Assembly: GCA_029532625.1 (NCBI GenBank)
Contig: JARFXM010000009.1
Location: 3,782,001-3,846,000 of the forward strand
Direction: 5' to 3'
DNA length: 64,000 nucleotides
DNA from: Lomentospora prolificans
Taxonomy: Eukaryota; Ascomycota; Sordariomycetes; Microascales; Microascaceae
Shown here: positions 59,322 through 64,000 of the stretch, piece by piece
How the letters are laid out: every line of letters starts with the position of its first letter
Position numbering within the stretch: position 1 is the first letter of the stretch
The notes under the pieces: generated by a model
Database searches by the model: none
Seen by the model: only the letters and a program-made list of their open reading frames with translations
What the model was told of the DNA's origin: nothing
Program-made: the position numbers and the translations under genes

Positions 59322-62300
59322 CCTTTTCCCGGGCTCCTCGCCTTGCACCTCGCTCTCTGGCCTCTCCACGGGGAATGACACCTTGCGACGTCGATCATAG
59401 ACGAACAATCATGAGAATAGACTCAGGCTCATGTTTCAGAATTATTAGGTGCCGTTGAAGAACCGCCAGATGACAAGTCAAAGTGGGTTGGAGTCGTAAT
59501 GTATTGAGGCGGAGCCAGGGAAGACCCCGGGGTTGAGGAAGAAAAGGAAATGTGAAAAGAACATCGAAAGGGTCAAGGACCAGACTTTGAGGCCGATCTT
59601 TTCCCGGAATAGTGATAAAGGGGTGATGGGGACAGCAAAAGCCCGGGCGGCTGGTAAAGACGGGAGGGGGCCAGGCGGGCTGCCCGGCGCTCCAGAAAGG
59701 CCCCAACAGGAAGAGGGTAATGATCTTCAAGATCAAGCTTTCCACCCTCCTCGACTTTGCGAACATAATAAAAGGGAATTGGCTGACAGAAGAAATGCGA
59801 CATGGATACGGCGACACCGAGAGATCCACTGTGCACAATCTAAAGTCGCGTTGAGCTTGTAATATTTTCTCGCCTTGGTAGTTTCCTTAAATTAGGACCT
59901 CTGAAGAAAACAGGGATGAGAGCTTCTTTTCTTCTACGGTGGACCCTGAGAAAATGCCATCTCATAATGGCACCCTGAAAACGGTTGGGTCAGGACCGGC
60001 AGGGGCCCAACCCTCTCAGGGCTTCACGCATTTATCTTCTCCAATCCTTCAAAGAAACCATCGGGTAGAACGCAGCGGTTTTTTTTTTTTTGTGGCTTCA
60101 AAAGCGGGAAGTGGTCATGCCTAGTCGCTTGGGCGAGCCCACCATACCCTGACTCGCTGCTCACCAGTCAGGAGCAATACCCCATGTTCGAGTCTGGGTC
60201 TGGCAAACACGGTGCAGTGGCGCATTCCTTGATGACGGGAGGAGTGATGTGTGGACACAAGCCTGCCGCCCAGTCTTGCGCGTTGCCCCGGATTTATCTG
60301 GAAGGAAGACCGGCCCAATGTAAGATGACGTAGTTAGTACCTGCACGAAAAAGGTGAACAGTTCGAGAGAAGGAAGCACCAAAAGCCAGCGGGTGGATCC
60401 AACGTACCGCCGGTCCCAGTTTTGGATGGGGGAGAACAGAAGAAGGCCATCCAGCGACAACCCCGGACCATGCAGTAGAGCCGTTTCAGAAGGGCAGTAG
60501 CGCGTGGCGAAGCCGAGGGAAGACGGGAGTGGGTGGGAACGGGATTAAAAAGCTTGGTTTTGGCCTCAAAGAAGGGGCGATCTCGTATCTTTTTTTTTTC
60601 GGCGCTAAGTTTGGCTAGACCACGTCTTAAATTGCTCAAGCATAACAAATTCACGAGACCCTGACGGCGGCATCATCTTTTCTTATGGCAAGAAAATGAC
60701 ACAAAAAGAAATTCTTAGTTCGTTTGTTTGCGCTTCGGCCGAGAACCCACTTTTTCCCCCCGATGCTAATGTAATGTATCCATGGATGTAATTGAAAAAT
60801 AAAAAATAAAAAAATGAAATGAGAGTAGACACATGCCAAAGTGCGAATGCGCACGATTCAACCCTTGTTTCGTTTGCCTCAAGGCTGTAATTAGTCCAGT
60901 CTCTTGAAGGGAGGCGCCAGGTGCCTCTCCGGGGTGTTGTATAAATCGTTTGTCTATGTCTATGACTAGGATAGGGTCCGTTAGGACCCTTGACGACGAA
61001 ACCAATCGGCGTGGGGTATTCTCTCATCTTCTCATCATTCACGATCCCTAGTGATCGTCACTCAAATTTCCCTCTTAAATTGATCCCAAATAATACCGCT
61101 TTCAGCTCATCTATGTCGCGTTGACTTGGACGAAATCGCCTTAGGCTTAAAAAAGCAAATAAGAGCAGCCCGGGCTACATTGTCTAACTAATAAGCCTGA
61201 ATCCGGGATCAGGTTGCAAAAAAATAATGAGATAGATAAATAGATGGATAACAAAAGAAGAAGGAACAAGAGAAGGAAATTCTGATGATTCGTAATCCCG
61301 CAGGAATCGACATTGACCAGGCGTTCCAACTCGTTACCAACACGGAGACCGACGTGGTCGCCGGCGTGGGGCTGGGGGAAAGCGCAGTCTCGTGTCTCTG
61401 TCTCCTTCTACCACCCAAATAAGCCTCACTCTGGCCTTTACACCGATACCGGGCTACTCACGGCACCATGTATTGTCTATCCGTGCTGTCAAGAGGCGCA
61501 TGCGCAATCAATAGCCAGCTCGGCTCCCCAGAGAAGCTCTATCAACTGCATTGCTAGTTCGATACTGAGTCTTCAGGAAACCTCCTCCTCCCTCTCATAC
61601 GCCCGCCGAGAGGGAGGGAGGAGGGGCGAATTGCTGATGTATCAGTTCCCGTGGTCCTTGGTACACCTTCCTCTAGGCTTCAAGATCCAGCCCTGGGTTC
61701 TGACGAACCGAGATGCCAAATACGTACTAATGGAATGGACCCCCATAGCTTTTGATTCGCTTTTCGCTTACATTGAATCGCACGCGGCGTAGTGAAGGAT
61801 TGAGTTTCAAGCTACCCACTTGAAGCGACGGATATCCGAGAATGCTGGGTGCCGGAAGGCCCATTTCTTGATATGGGATTAGTTTCGTCCCATGTAAATT
61901 GCTCAACTATTCGCATGATGGGAATATGCGACCCAAGTACAAGGGTCCGAAGGCAACGTGGATTTTTCTTTTTCCGCTTGAAGCACAACTGCAGGTTAGT
62001 GTGGGGTGATGCGAAGACAGTTGTCCCTCACTAACAACTCCGGAAACAATAATCAGCATCATATCAAGCCCAATCTCTTTACACGATCCCGGAACAATCT
62101 ATTCCGTATATATAGTATCCATGACTCTGTCGGTTAGCTTGCCTATTGGATATTGTGGGATGTTGCCGAAAGGGGGCCGCCCGTAGGGTCCCTCGCGCGA
62201 ATGGATGACTAGCCTGGCGTTGGGAGTGTCGAGAGAAGTAGATGCAGGGTATTGGTTTAGAACTACAACGCGCTTACATCGCCCCCAAATGCGCCGATAA

Positions 62301-64000
62301 AAAGGGGTCGACGGCAGCCCAGAGACCAGGAAAAAAGCTCACACTCGACTCAGCCAAAATTAATGACCAGCTCACCTTGGATGGACAAATCCTTTTTCGG
62401 AGAGAAGGTCTTTTGGGACGTCGTCGAATTGACTGTGAGAGCCGGCACTAAAGTATGCATGATGACGTTATGGGGCGCCGCTGGCGGGTTGATCTTTCTT
62501 TGTGCCCCAGCAGGGTCTCTTCTATACCCACGCCCTCCCACCCCTACCTGCCGCTGCTGTCAAGTGCGTGCGTGTCTTCAAGTATTATTACGAAGTGTTA
62601 CCCTCATCCAGATTCGGGCAGCGAGGAAGCTTCGGTACACGCCCTACCCTCCCCGCCCACTGACTGGCCCTGGCTGGCCAGCTGTTCGCTGGCTACAGTG
62701 CCCGGATCCAGACCACAACGCAGGTATCTGCTCCACCGTGCTAGCTCAGAATCTGTCTTACACCACCCAGTCTTAATAGCTCTTTCCGCCGAATTCTAGT
62801 ACAGTGCTTCCAACTTTTTGGGCATGTTCACGTCATATAGTAGGAGGGGCGGACGGTCTGAGCAATTGGCTCGTCGCTTGCATCTGGAGACCAACCGCGA
62901 GGGACGTTGACTTTGCTTACATAGTGTGAGTCTAGGCCGGTCCAAAATGGCTGCCAGATATATGCGAAGATCGAAGCTAAACACGCTGGCTGGCTACCGG
63001 TGGGAGATCCAGATACAGAGGTCCGTTAAGGAGCTGGGTGGCCGCGACGCTCGCGGCTTATTTTTACCTGTGAGAACGTAATTATTCTAGAATCGCGAAA
63101 AGGAAGATCCTGGCGACGATCAAAAGAGGCGGGACGCGCAAAACCAAACTAAACACGCCCTTCGTCGAAGCCGAAGAACAGAAAGCGGAAGAAAAGAAAA
63201 AGGGGCGCGCTGATTTTCCATTGGGGGTTTCTTTTCTTTTCTTCTCCTAGCTTCTTCCTCCCTTGTCACCACTCCTTCAGGTAATAGTTCCCACGTCGAG
63301 GAGTAGCATGGCAGAGCCCACCGCCCGCCTTCGCGAGATCGTACACAGGCTTAATAGATGCGATCAATTCTCACCAACTGGTTTCGTTACCATCTACTAA
63401 CCAACCCCACCATAGCACGCAACACCAGCACACTGAGTCTTGGACCCCTATGCTAGGCGCGAGTATGTACATGCGCCGTAAATCCCTCCATACCATCATT
63501 TTCAAGGTATCGATACATCGACCCTGTTTATCATACGCTTCCCGAGTTTCCTTCACTCGATGGATGCGTGGTGGCCAAGCAACCTCGTTTCCAGCTTATG
63601 CTGTCCACGTCAGCTTTGCAAGCGGTCGGGTTTCATCTTGAATTTTCCAAACTAATAATCCTGCCATATGCGACGGCTGTGGTGCCAAAAGGATTAGGAG
63701 ACGGAGGCGAATACATCAGGGTCGCGCGGATCTGTCATCACTTTGATGCGATACACCCAAACATTTTGCTGCCGCTAGCCTATATGCGACTGTTGTGGAC
63801 CTTGGAACCCCCCACCAGGTGCAATTGATGCCACAGTCACCGGCCTGCCACCATCCCATCGCCATTCTCCCCAGCAATGCCTATCATCCATATGTTCTGT
63901 CGAGGCTTCTGCTGAGCCTGACTAAATTACCACCCTTCCTTCCATCCCTATCGCCCACTCCACTGGCCCTCATGCCCACCTCTTGTCGTGCCTCTTGCGT

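Larger units (their letters stand above)
56212..64000. other. 7.8-kb gene-poor right end
   Basis: I see no supported gene. Frames such as 61313-61792 (plus) and 59395-59838 (minus) have no family features. Low-complexity DNA is frequent: a T-rich run near 56850-56875, GT repeats at 57226-57247, a long T tract at 59281-59321 and A/G-rich DNA near 63175-63215. A short frame beginning MAEPTARLREIVHRLNRC at 63308, after a CT-rich stretch, could be the first exon of a gene lying to the right, but it stops after 30 codons unless spliced. Confidence 0.45.

Overview
The window looks like nuclear DNA of a filamentous ascomycete, most likely a eurotiomycete close to Aspergillus or Penicillium. Genes are split by short introns (52-125 bp) with GT-AG (once GC-AG) borders and CTAAC-type branch points. 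The protein set is typical of that group: a FlbC conidiation regulator, a Rax2 polarity landmark, and a protein family labelled 'casein kinase II beta 2 subunit' in Aspergillus annotations. Family names rest on remembered homologues, because no search could be run.

Layout. 0-4 kb: the 5' end of a lysine 2,3-aminomutase-like radical SAM gene on the minus strand runs off the left edge, followed by a decayed MFS monocarboxylate-type transporter on the plus strand. 6.9-18.4 kb is the gene-dense block: a rhomboid protease (-), a Tma17-like proteasome-assembly chaperone (+), a lysine-rich membrane-anchored protein (-), a four-exon nucleoside hydrolase (+), a three-exon LSM8 (-) and the CK2-beta2-like protein (-). 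22-27 kb: a large Ser-rich two-exon protein and ARPC2/Arc35, both plus. 28 kb: a probable EBP/EXPERA-type relic (-). 31.8-35.6 kb: RAX2 (+). 54.9-56.2 kb: flbC (+). Almost nothing recognisable lies in 35.6-54.9 kb or 56.2-64 kb.

Most genes are single-copy housekeeping functions (mitochondrial rhomboid, proteasome assembly, U6 snRNA binding, actin nucleation, nucleoside salvage). Two, RAX2 and flbC, belong to hyphal polarity and conidiation. There is no operon or biosynthetic cluster. Neighbouring pairs are divergent (rhomboid/TMA17, membrane protein/nucleoside hydrolase, CK2-like/Ser-rich protein) or convergent (TMA17/membrane protein, nucleoside hydrolase/LSM8).

The unusual aspects are the two very long gene-free stretches, relic genes broken by frameshifts within intergenic DNA, a nearly spacerless perfect 27-bp inverted repeat next to three smaller ones upstream of LSM8, a GC-AG intron inside the catalytic motif of the nucleoside hydrolase, and long homopurine/homopyrimidine tracts. 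I found no intact transposon, rRNA gene, intact tRNA or CRISPR array.
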